NCBI GenBank assembly: GCA_963761705.1
Contig: CAVXHK010000002.1
Coordinates: 1 to 64,000 of the forward strand
Source of the DNA: CAVVKW01 sp963761705
GTDB taxonomy: Bacteria; Verrucomicrobiota; Verrucomicrobiia; Chthoniobacterales; JAATET01
Length of the DNA: 64,000 nt
Reading direction: 5' to 3'
Shown here: positions 1 through 7,599 of the stretch, piece by piece
Layout of the letters: each line of letters begins with the position of its first letter
Position numbering within the stretch: position 1 is the stretch's first letter
Position numbers and translations under genes: made by a program
The notes under the pieces: model-generated
Seen by the model: only the letters and a program-made list of their open reading frames with translations
Told to the model about the DNA's origin: nothing
Database searches by the model: none

Positions 1-957
1 GAGACGGAGGAGGACGCAGGCGAGTGTGGCCACGGAGGGACTGGATCTCCCAGACTTCGAGGGGGATTTTGCCGGACGAGCGGTTGAGCTTGAGGTTCTG
101 TCGCTCGATCTCCATCTGGAGGATGGCGTCGGCTTGCGGCCAAGTTGTGGCGTGGGCGTGTGCGAGCAAGGTGACCAGGCGTCGCTGGAAGGTGCCGAAG
201 CGCCGCTCGATCTTGCCCTTGGCCTGCGGGGTGGGAGCCACGAGGTGGGCGAGCGCCAGCCCCAGCATGGCGCGCTGGAACTCGCTTTGGGGATCGCGAT
301 GGTCGTCGGTAGAACTCGGTCCGAAGAGGCTCAGACCATCGGTGTAGAGGATCTCGGGAAGCCCCCAGCGGGTGAAGGCTTCGCGGAAGTGCTCGAAGTG
401 GTTCCAAGTGGTGTCCGACCCGACGAAACGGCCCGCGAGATTGAGTCCGGATGCGTCGTCCACGGTGAGCAGGAGGGTCTGCTTGGAGTTGGCTGGCCAC
501 CACTGGTGGATGGAACTGTCGTGTTGCCAGAGCTCTCCGATGTGCTCGCGGCGGAAGCGTCGGTAAACCCGGGGCTTGCGGGCCGCAGAGGGCACCAGAT
601 GCGCGTAGTGCGCTTTGACGTGGGCCTCGACCGTGGAGCGCGCCCGGCGAAATCCGCAGAGGCGTTCGAGTTCATCGGCGACGAGCTGGTAGTTGGGCGG
701 ATTTTGAAGGGGAAGGAACTCCTCGAGCAGGCATCGCGTCTTGGCAGGCCAGTCCTCGGACCGGTCTCCCCCGCTGGCCTTCGGTCCGTAGTCGGCGCGT
801 TCCCGCAGGAAGACTCCGCGCAGTTCGTAGAGCCGGGAGCGGCTCACTCCCAGATGCGCAGCTGCCGTGGCCGCGTCGAGGGTTCCTGCGTTGAAGTCTG
901 CAAGCGTGCGTCGGACGAACCCGGCGGGATGGCGGTGGGCTAACTGCTTTTTTTCAT
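1..957 (-). CDS. Integrase-core (DDE) IS transposase, 3' truncated by window edge, start by apparent -1 shift
   Basis: The open frame reads continuously from about 958 to the window edge (over 310 residues). An N-terminal helix-turn-helix (AAAHLGVSRSRLYEL) precedes a DDE catalytic core: first Asp in LWQHDSSIHQWW, second Asp in LYTDGLSLFG, Glu in KGKIERRFGTFQ, with about 43 residues between the second Asp and the Glu. This resembles IS481/ISNCY-type transposases with an rve core. There is no in-frame ATG near the start: the only suitable ATG (955-957) is in the next frame and ends after five codons. A run of seven A (948-954) right after it would allow a -1 slip giving MKKKQLAHRHP. Either programmed slippage, a one-base deletion or a sequence error is possible. 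Confidence 0.75.
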
Positions 958-1050
958 CGCAGGATCATCGTCCACGCCGGAAGCCGAGCCAAAGCAAAGT
1001 GGCCATCTGCTTGGGAAAGGCATTTCCAAGCCGCCCCCACCAAGCGCGCC

Positions 1051-1117
1051 AGCGCGGGAAGCGCCTCTCCGGCGGCCTCCGCTCCGCTCCGGCCGCCTCC
1101 GAGGCGCTTCCCGCGCT
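1051..1117 (-). other. Large stem-loop in the IS 5' region
   Basis: A perfect 17-bp inverted repeat (1051-1067 with 1101-1117) encloses a second 7-bp stem (1071-1077 with 1091-1097), the two separated by symmetrical TCC bulges. It lies upstream of the transposase inside the element. In other IS elements such structures block translation or transcription entering from outside; that role here is inference. Confidence 0.6.
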
Positions 1118-1133
1118 GCTTCCACCCCCCTGT

Positions 1134-1212
1134 CCGGTTTTGCTCCGTCTCCTATTCCGGTTTTGCTCCGTCTCTGTCCGGTTTTGCTCCGTCTCTGTCC
1201 GGTTTTGCTCCG
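1134..1212. repeat. Four direct copies of CCGGTTTTGCTCCG near the IS tip
   Basis: Identical 14-bp cores occur at 1134-1147, 1157-1170, 1178-1191 and 1199-1212, that is with periods of 23, 21 and 21 bp, about two helical turns. The flanks (TGTC before, TCTC after) are also largely shared. The regular phasing on one DNA face suggests repeated transposase-binding sites at the left end of the insertion sequence. Confidence 0.65.
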
Positions 1213-1299
1213 GCCCCGACAGGAATTTCTGATAAAAAGGACTCCGGGAAAAGAGCCTGCCCGGGCAGAGGCTCGGCGCACCACCGATTGGAAGGCCGT

Positions 1300-2367
1300 T
1301 CAGCGTGACGCCGCTCTCAGCAGGCTCTCGCCGAGCCGGTAGGTCTCGAAGTTCTCGTCGTTGCTCAGAACGACGACCGCGATACCGCTCGCCGAGTCGA
1401 TGCTCAGATACGTCGACGTCCCGTCCCAACTGCCGTCGTGGGTCCGCTGATCGCCGTCGATCTCCCAGCCCAGCCCGTAGCCGGTTCCGCGGTCCGAGAT
1501 CGGACGACCGTTGTCGAGCCGACCGTTCGTCCAGGCTTGATCGAGCGTCCGCTTCCTGACGACGCGGCCCGCCGTCAGTCGCCGCAGAAACCGAGTCAGG
1601 TCGCCGATCGAGGTGTAAACGTTTCCGTCTCCGGTGATGTTGGTCAGATACTGCGAAGTCCGGGCTCTACGACCGCGGACGGCGTATCCTTTTGCGGCCA
1701 AATCAGGATAAGGAGCGGTGCCGTCATACACGCTCGAACTCCGCATCCGGGCGCGGCGGAAGATTCGCCGCTCCATGAAGTCGGCAAACGTCCGGTTCGT
1801 CACCTGCTCGACGATGCGGGAGAGCAGCGTGTAGTTAGAGTTGTTGTATTCAAAGCGCACACCGGGTGCCCGCTTGGGCCGCGTCTTGTTCAACCAATCG
1901 AGGTGGGTCTTGGTCGTCAGAGCGGCAAAGGCCGCATCGCTGCCGGGAAAATCGCTGGAATAATCCCGCAAACCGGACGTGTGCTGCAGCAGGTCCCGGA
2001 CGGTGACGGCGCGACCGCGGACGGGCACACGATACTCCGGCAGGACCGATGAAACCTCGTCGTCCAAGCTCAGGCGTCCTCGTTCGACGAGGTGAAGGAC
2101 CGCGAGACCCGTGATTGGTTTGGACACGGAAGCGAGATCGAAGAGCGTGCGGTCGGTGATCGGCAGCTGCCCGGGGATGTCGGCAAAACCGACGGTCTTC
2201 GCGAGGACCGGGCGACCATTCTCGACGACGAGAATCGCCACACCGGGGCCGTTCGGGATGAGTTTTCCAGCGAGCAGGCGATCCGCTTCGGCGTTCAGAT
2301 CAGCTCCATGGACAACCGAAAGAGTGAGCGTAGCTAGTGCGAGTAAGAGAGAGATCGTGCGACGCAT
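1300..2367 (-). CDS. Secreted serine hydrolase of the beta-lactamase/penicillin-binding (class C-like) family
   Basis: The protein (355 residues from the chosen start) begins with a typical signal peptide, MRRTISLLLALATLTLSVV, which is why the internal ATG at 2367 is preferred over the upstream ATG at 2403. The catalytic SxxK motif is SVSK within LFDLASVSKPITGLAVL, and a YxN motif is seen as YNNSNY. A late DGSWDGTSTY segment fits the third active-site strand. The family includes esterases, D-amino-acid amidases and beta-lactamase-like hydrolases, so substrate cannot be told. It stands alone next to the IS left end and reads toward it. Confidence 0.8.
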   Translation of the reverse strand: MRRTISLLLALATLTLSVVHGADLNAEADRLLAGKLIPNGPGVAILVVENGRPVLAKTVGFADIPGQLPITDRTLFDLASVSKPITGLAVLHLVERGRLSLDDEVSSVLPEYRVPVRGRAVTVRDLLQHTSGLRDYSSDFPGSDAAFAALTTKTHLDWLNKTRPKRAPGVRFEYNNSNYTLLSRIVEQVTNRTFADFMERRIFRRARMRSSSVYDGTAPYPDLAAKGYAVRGRRARTSQYLTNITGDGNVYTSIGDLTRFLRRLTAGRVVRKRTLDQAWTNGRLDNGRPISDRGTGYGLGWEIDGDQRTHDGSWDGTSTYLSIDSASGIAVVVLSNDENFETYRLGESLLRAASR

Positions 2368-2631
2368 ATTTTTGAGATTACGCCCGATCAGCTCGTGAGC
2401 CAAACAGTAACGACTCTCCGTATTCGCCCACGTCTCGGCACCCGCGCGAGCGAGCGTCGATCTGCTCGCCTTTACGCCAGGACACGCGGGCGGGCAGGCT
2501 ACTGGATCAAGCGCGTGCCCGGGTGGCAGGTCGCAATTCTCCTCACGTCGTCGTCACGACCGGATGGGGCACGAGCTTGAGAGCTTGGCCGACCAGTGGG
2601 CCGACGTATTCCCCGAGAGAGCGCCGACAGT

Positions 2632-4419
2632 TCAGAAAGGCCAGAAGATCGGGATGAGCCAGGTCGCCATTCCCCAGAGCATGAGATTGAGTGGGATGCC
2701 GACTTTCGGAAAGTCGGAGAACTTATACCCACCCGCGCCGAAAACGTAGGTGTTCGTTTGGTAGCCGATCGGCGAACAGAAGCTCGCGCTCGCGCCGAAC
2801 ATGACCGCGACGATGAACGGTCGTGCGTCGACGCCCATGCTGGCCGCGATCCCGATCACGATCGGCGTCATGAGGATCGCCACGGCGTTATTGGTCACAA
2901 GCTCCGTGAGGATTGACGCCATCAAGTAGATCGCCGCCAACACCACCACTGGACCGAAATCCGAAAGTCCGGTCGCGACGGTCTCGGCGATCAATTTCGC
3001 CCCACCCGTGACTTCCATCGCCTTGCCCAGCCCGAGCATGCCGACGATCAGGAAGAGGATCTTCCATTCGACGGACGCGTAAGCCTCGCGCGGATCCAGG
3101 CAGCCGCTCAGCACGACGATCACGGCAGCCGCCAGCGCCGCCGAGACGATCGGGACGATCTCGAGCGCGGAGAGGATCATCACGACGATGATCGCGATGA
3201 CCGCGATCGGCGCCTTCTTCGTTCGAAACGGTTTCTCCGTCGTCTCGTTCAGGCTGAGAAAATCGTCCTCTTCGCGCAGCCGCGAGATGTTTTCCGTCGG
3301 TCCTTCGAAGATCACCGTATCGCCGAAGTGCATCGGGATGTCCTGGAAATTCTCGAAGAGATTCTGCCCCCGCCGGTGCAACGCTGCGGCCGCCACGCCG
3401 TAGCGGCGACGCAACTTCATGTTCCGAATCGTCTGCCCGATAAATCTCGAATCCGGCCCGATGATCGCCTCGACGAGCTGCAGCGAACGCGACGCCGTCC
3501 CGACCTCCGGCTCGTTGTCGTCGTCGAACGCGAGACCCTGCGTTTCCTGAATGGCCGCGATCCCCTTCGCGTGCGCCTTAAAAACGAGCACGTCACCCGC
3601 CTCGATCACCAATCGGTCAATCGCCACGTCCGAAACCCGCCGACCACTGCGAAAAACCTCGAACACCCGAGTGGTCTGGCTCTTCCCAATCTCCGTCGCC
3701 GAAAGCTCCTTTCCGATCATCGGCGAACCCACCTTCACCACGGCTTGGCTGCAGAAGCTGCGGGTATCTTCACTGGAAAGCAGGGACGACAGCGTCTGAC
3801 GGTCTGGCAGGATACGGCGACCCAACGTGAGCATGTAAGCGACACCGATGATCGAATACACGGCCCCCATCTTCGTGATCTCGAAGATTGAAAACTTGGG
3901 CTGCCCCATCTCGTGAGCCACCCCCGAGACGAGGATGTTCGTCGAGGTTCCGATGAGCGTCATCGTTCCGCCCAGAATGGCGAAGGTCGACAGCGGCATG
4001 AGCAGTTTCGAAGAAACCACGCCCGAACTCCGCGAAAACGCCAGCAGCACCGGCAGGAACACCACGACGACCGGCGTGTTATTCACGCACGCCGAGAGGG
4101 GCACGACGATGAGCGCCATGAGCACCAGGGCACGAAGTTCGCTCTTTCCCGCCGCCCGCGTGAATGCCCGCGCGAGCTGGTCGATGGCTCCCGTCCGCTC
4201 CAACGCGGCGCTCAGGACAAACATCGCCCCGATGGTGATCGGCGCGCTGTTGCTGAATAAATTGAGAACCTCTTTCTCGTTCAGCACTCCCAGCGCGATC
4301 ACCGCGACCAGCGCCCCGAGCGCCACGAGATCGGGCGTGACCCATTCCTTGACGAACGCCACCAGCACGACGCCCGTCAAGGCGAAGACGGCCAGCATTT
4401 GAAAAGTATCGAGCGACAT
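2632..4419 (-). CDS. SLC13/DASS-type ion transporter with central TrkA-C (RCK_C) domains
   Basis: An integral membrane protein of 595 residues. Hydrophobic segments flank a cytoplasmic centre containing two TrkA_C-like stretches (around GDVLVFKAHAKGIAAIQE and GDTVIFEGPTENISRL). The first half carries ACVNNTPVVVVFLPV and GTSTNILVSG, and the second half TELVTNNAVAILMTP, the paired helical-hairpin signatures of divalent-anion/sodium symporters. Family members carry sulfate, dicarboxylates or other anions; the substrate is not predictable here. The start MSLDTFQML at 4419 is chosen because the frame extends upstream into the divergent gene at 4574 and that extension has no membrane character. Confidence 0.85.
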   Translation of the reverse strand: MSLDTFQMLAVFALTGVVLVAFVKEWVTPDLVALGALVAVIALGVLNEKEVLNLFSNSAPITIGAMFVLSAALERTGAIDQLARAFTRAAGKSELRALVLMALIVVPLSACVNNTPVVVVFLPVLLAFSRSSGVVSSKLLMPLSTFAILGGTMTLIGTSTNILVSGVAHEMGQPKFSIFEITKMGAVYSIIGVAYMLTLGRRILPDRQTLSSLLSSEDTRSFCSQAVVKVGSPMIGKELSATEIGKSQTTRVFEVFRSGRRVSDVAIDRLVIEAGDVLVFKAHAKGIAAIQETQGLAFDDDNEPEVGTASRSLQLVEAIIGPDSRFIGQTIRNMKLRRRYGVAAAALHRRGQNLFENFQDIPMHFGDTVIFEGPTENISRLREEDDFLSLNETTEKPFRTKKAPIAVIAIIVVMILSALEIVPIVSAALAAAVIVVLSGCLDPREAYASVEWKILFLIVGMLGLGKAMEVTGGAKLIAETVATGLSDFGPVVVLAAIYLMASILTELVTNNAVAILMTPIVIGIAASMGVDARPFIVAVMFGASASFCSPIGYQTNTYVFGAGGYKFSDFPKVGIPLNLMLWGMATWLIPIFWPF

Positions 4420-4573
4420 GATGCGAGTCCCCGCAAAAAGCATCCCCCCGACGGCGCTGTCGAGCGAGAAACGTCCTGACTTGGCCACGACCGATCCCGG
4501 GCCACTCCCGCTGCATTTGCGGCTCAATATCAAATGCATTTCGACCGGCGGCATCGCCGACCAACATTCCCTC

Positions 4574-5170
4574 ATGAAAGCCTTTCTTGCTCTCGCCCTC
4601 GTTGCCCTCGCGTCCAGCTTCACCGCCACCGCCCAGATCCCGACCGACGCCGCCGCGGAAATCGTCCTCGGGCAAGCCGACTTTTCTTCGGCGGACGCCA
4701 ACCGAGGCTCGGCGGACCGCACCGCCGCAACGCTGAGCGCGCCCGCTGGCCTTACTTTTGATTCAGCCGGGCACCTCTGGGTCGCCGACCACCGCAATGA
4801 CCGGGTCGTGGGTTTCACCAACGCCGTCTCACTGGGCAACGGTCCCGCCGCCGATGCCGTCATCGAACAAGTCGATTTCGACTCCTCCACCAGTGGTCTC
4901 TCGGCGACCAAGCTCAACAGTCAGTTCACGTCATCCGTTTACCTCGATGCGTTCGGGAATCTCTGGACGACTGACAACAACAACGACCGCGCCCTCCGCT
5001 TCACCCGCCCACCCACGCCGGTCGCTCCCCCCGACACGACCCGCCCCGCGATCCGCGTCCGCGGGCGCAAGTCCATCGAGACTCTCCGCAAGCGCTTTGT
5101 GAAGTTCCGCGGCGTCGACGCGACGGGCAATCGCTCCAAAGTCTCCCGCTTCCGCATTCTCCGGCGGTAG
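4574..5170 (+). CDS. Secreted NHL-repeat protein with Arg-rich C-terminal domain
   Basis: The 198-residue product starts with a clear signal peptide (MKAFLALALVALASSFTATA). The middle contains NHL/SMP-type propeller blades (TFDSAGHLWVADHRNDRVVG and YLDAFGNLWTTDNNNDRALR). After a Pro-rich linker (PPTPVAPPDTTRP) comes a basic C-terminal domain ending in SRFRILRR. The same kind of end (IKVIRR) closes the cyclophilin gene at 6652-7575. Only two blades are present, so it must multimerise or is a shortened propeller. Function unknown; export to periplasm or cell surface is inferred. Confidence 0.75.
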   Translation: MKAFLALALVALASSFTATAQIPTDAAAEIVLGQADFSSADANRGSADRTAATLSAPAGLTFDSAGHLWVADHRNDRVVGFTNAVSLGNGPAADAVIEQVDFDSSTSGLSATKLNSQFTSSVYLDAFGNLWTTDNNNDRALRFTRPPTPVAPPDTTRPAIRVRGRKSIETLRKRFVKFRGVDATGNRSKVSRFRILRR

Positions 5171-5224
5171 CGGCGAGCCTCCATTTGTAATTCCGCATTT
5201 CACATTTCTCATTAGAAGAGACCG

Positions 5225-6592
5225 ATGCTGAATTACATCTGGCTCGGTCTCGTCCTCGCGGGCGTCCTCCTCGGTGCGCTCACCGGGCAGATCGCGGAGG
5301 TGACCCAAGCCGCGTTCGACTCCGCCGAGCTGGCCGTCCTCAAGATCGCGTTGCCGCTCGTCGGCATCATGGCCTTCTGGCTCGGCATCATGCGCCTAGC
5401 GGAGCGATCCGGCCTCGTCGCGATCCTCGCGCGCCTCCTCCGCCCGGTCCTCACCCGCATTTTCCCCGACGTCCCCGCCAGTCATCCCGCGATGGGCAGC
5501 ATGCTCATGAACATCGCCGCGAACATGCTCGGCCTCGCCAACGCGGCGACACCGCTGGGCCTCCGCGCCATGCAGGATCTCGAAAAACTCAACCCCCGTC
5601 CCGGCACCGCGACCAACGCGATGGTCACCTTCCTCGCGATCAACACCAGCTCCGTCCAGCTCATCCCCGCCACCACCGTCGCCTACCTCATCGCCGCCGG
5701 ATCGGTCAACGCGACCGCCATCATCGGCCCGGCCTTCGTCGCGACCCTCTGCTCGACCATCGTCGGCATCTCCGCCGCAAAATTCCTCGAAAAACTCCCG
5801 ACCTACCGCCTGCCTCCGATCGCCCCGACCGACGACGCGCCGATCGCCGAAGCCCATCCCGAAGAAGCCGCGCCACCACCGTTTCGTCCGTGGGGTGTCG
5901 TCGCGCTGGCCTCGCTCGCGGTCGCGTTCGCCGCCGTTTTTACGATCATGATCTTTGCGCCGGAGAGCTTCGCGACTCTCGCGAACGGGACCCGCACCCA
6001 ACTCGCCCTCGCCACCGAACCCTACGTCCTCCCCGACCGCTGGCTCGCCAACGGCTACGGCCTCCGCGCCATCGACACGGTCTCACTACTCGCCATCCCG
6101 CTCGTCCTGACCTTCTTTCCGCTCTTCGGCGCCGCTCGCTCCATTCCCGTTTACGAGGAATTTATCGAGGGCGCGAAGGAAGGTTTTCACGTCGCGATCC
6201 GCATCATTCCCTTCCTCGTCGCCATCCTCGTTGCCATCGGAATGTTCCGCGCCGCGGGCGGCATCGACCTCATCGCGAAAGCGCTCGGTCCGCTGCTCAA
6301 CGCCGTCGGCTTTCCGGTCGAATTGCTCCCACTCACGCTCATGCGCCCGCTCAGCGGCGGGGGGGCGAGCGGCATTTTCAACGAACTCATCCGCGAAGTT
6401 GGCCCCGACAGCCTCATCGCCCGCATGGCGTCCTGCATCATGGGCAGCACCGAGACGACCTTCTACGTGATCGCCGTTTACTTCGGCTCCGTCGCCGTCC
6501 GCCGCACGCGCCACGCCGTCCCCGCCGGGCTCCTCGCGGACGCGACCGGCGTGATCGCCTCGATCATCGTCTGCCGACTGCTCCCCGCCTGA
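5225..6592 (+). CDS. Nucleoside-recognition (Gate) domain membrane protein, SpmA-SpmB-like fusion
   Basis: The 455-residue polytopic membrane protein has two Gate domains in tandem: an N-terminal half resembling SpmA (MAFWLGIMRLAERSGLVAI, NMLGLANAATPLGLRAM) and a C-terminal half resembling SpmB (LMRPLSGGGASGIFNEL, IMGSTETTFYVIAVYFGS). In spore formers spmA and spmB are separate neighbours; in many Gram-negatives they occur fused as here. The transported or bound compound is unknown. It follows the NHL gene by 54 bp on the same strand and may share its transcript. Confidence 0.8.
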   Translation: MLNYIWLGLVLAGVLLGALTGQIAEVTQAAFDSAELAVLKIALPLVGIMAFWLGIMRLAERSGLVAILARLLRPVLTRIFPDVPASHPAMGSMLMNIAANMLGLANAATPLGLRAMQDLEKLNPRPGTATNAMVTFLAINTSSVQLIPATTVAYLIAAGSVNATAIIGPAFVATLCSTIVGISAAKFLEKLPTYRLPPIAPTDDAPIAEAHPEEAAPPPFRPWGVVALASLAVAFAAVFTIMIFAPESFATLANGTRTQLALATEPYVLPDRWLANGYGLRAIDTVSLLAIPLVLTFFPLFGAARSIPVYEEFIEGAKEGFHVAIRIIPFLVAILVAIGMFRAAGGIDLIAKALGPLLNAVGFPVELLPLTLMRPLSGGGASGIFNELIREVGPDSLIARMASCIMGSTETTFYVIAVYFGSVAVRRTRHAVPAGLLADATGVIASIIVCRLLPA

Positions 6593-6651
6593 TTCGCCAG
6601 CCCAAGTTCCTCTTGCAACTTGATCGAAATCCACGAATTTCGACCACCTTC

Positions 6652-7575
6652 ATGCGATCACCCGCTCACTTCATCGCCGTTGCGCTGACCCTTTTCCTGG
6701 CGATATTTTCACCCGCCCGCGCGGGGACTCTGGTGTCCATCGCCACGCCCGTCGGCACGATGACCGTCGAACTCTACGACGCCGAAAAGCCGAACACCGT
6801 CACGAATTTCCTGACCTACGTGAACAGCGACCGCTACGCTAATTTGTTCTCGCACCGGCTTGACCCCGACTTTGTTCTGCAGTCCGGAGGATTCACCGTC
6901 GTCGGTTCGACCAGCACGCCCGTCCCGACCGACCCGCCCATCGCCAACGAGTTCACCGCCGATCCCCGCTTCAGTAATACCCTCGGCACCATCGCCATGG
7001 CCAAAGTCGGCGGCGACCCCGACTCCGCCACGTCCCAGTGGTTCATCAACCTCGGGGACAACAGCTTTCTTGATTCGTCGAACGGCGGGTTCACCGTCTT
7101 CGGCCGCGTCGTCTCCGGCCTCGAGGTCCTCGCGCGATTCAACTCCGACTTCAACGACTCCGCCTCGGGTGGCCGGGGGGTTTATGACGTGTCCGCGCAG
7201 TTGGGTCCGACCTACACGGAGCTTCCGCTGCTCGACGGCGAGTTGATCGTCGAAAATCTAGTTTCCACCGCCGTCGCAATCATTCCCCCGGCTGTCCCCG
7301 CTCCAGACGCTCGACCAACCGTCACCGTCAAAGGGAAGCGAACGCTCACGACCACCCGTTCCCGCGTCGTCATTCGCGGCCGGGCTTCGGACGACACCGG
7401 CGTCTCCCGCGTTGAATACAAAGTCCCCGGTTCAAAATACAGATTCGCCCGCGGCAAGGACAACTGGAAGATCCGCACTCGACTCGACCGCAAGCGCACC
7501 GTCGTGAAGGTCCGCGCCATCGACGCCTCCGGCCAGCGCTCCCTTGTCCGCCGAATCAAGGTCATCCGCCGGTAG
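6652..7575 (+). CDS. Secreted cyclophilin-type peptidyl-prolyl isomerase with Arg-rich C-terminal domain
   Basis: The 307-residue protein starts with a signal peptide (MRSPAHFIAVALTLFLAIFS). The cyclophilin core follows: GTMTVELYDAEKPNTVTNFL, FSHRLDPDFVLQSGGF, GTIAMAKVGGDPDSATSQWF and FGRVVSGLEVL. It would catalyse proline isomerisation in exported proteins. The last 95 residues form an Ig-like, Arg-rich domain (TVTVKGKRTLTTTRSR to VRRIKVIRR) shared with the NHL protein at 4574-5170 but absent from standard cyclophilins. The start follows from the signal peptide; the frame is open far upstream but there overlaps the previous gene. Confidence 0.85.
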   Translation: MRSPAHFIAVALTLFLAIFSPARAGTLVSIATPVGTMTVELYDAEKPNTVTNFLTYVNSDRYANLFSHRLDPDFVLQSGGFTVVGSTSTPVPTDPPIANEFTADPRFSNTLGTIAMAKVGGDPDSATSQWFINLGDNSFLDSSNGGFTVFGRVVSGLEVLARFNSDFNDSASGGRGVYDVSAQLGPTYTELPLLDGELIVENLVSTAVAIIPPAVPAPDARPTVTVKGKRTLTTTRSRVVIRGRASDDTGVSRVEYKVPGSKYRFARGKDNWKIRTRLDRKRTVVKVRAIDASGQRSLVRRIKVIRR

Positions 7576-7599
7576 CGCACCGCGGAGCTTCCCCGAAGG

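Larger units (their letters stand above)
1..1221 (-). mobile_element. Insertion sequence, left end plus most of the transposase; right end outside the window
   Basis: The minus strand carries an integrase-core transposase that runs off the window edge at position 1. Upstream of it (958-1221) are no genes but a long hairpin and a cluster of four short direct repeats, the kind of arrangement seen at ends of elements whose transposase binds several subterminal sites. The outer tip is placed near 1221 because TGTC on the minus strand (1218-1221) begins the repeat-bearing segment; that tip is inference, since the other end and target duplication are not visible. Confidence 0.6.

Noticed and set aside
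26..943. Plus-strand open frame of 305 codons opposite the transposase
   Set aside because: The minus strand encodes a clear DDE transposase with helix-turn-helix and catalytic motifs; the plus frame has no recognisable family and is its shadow.
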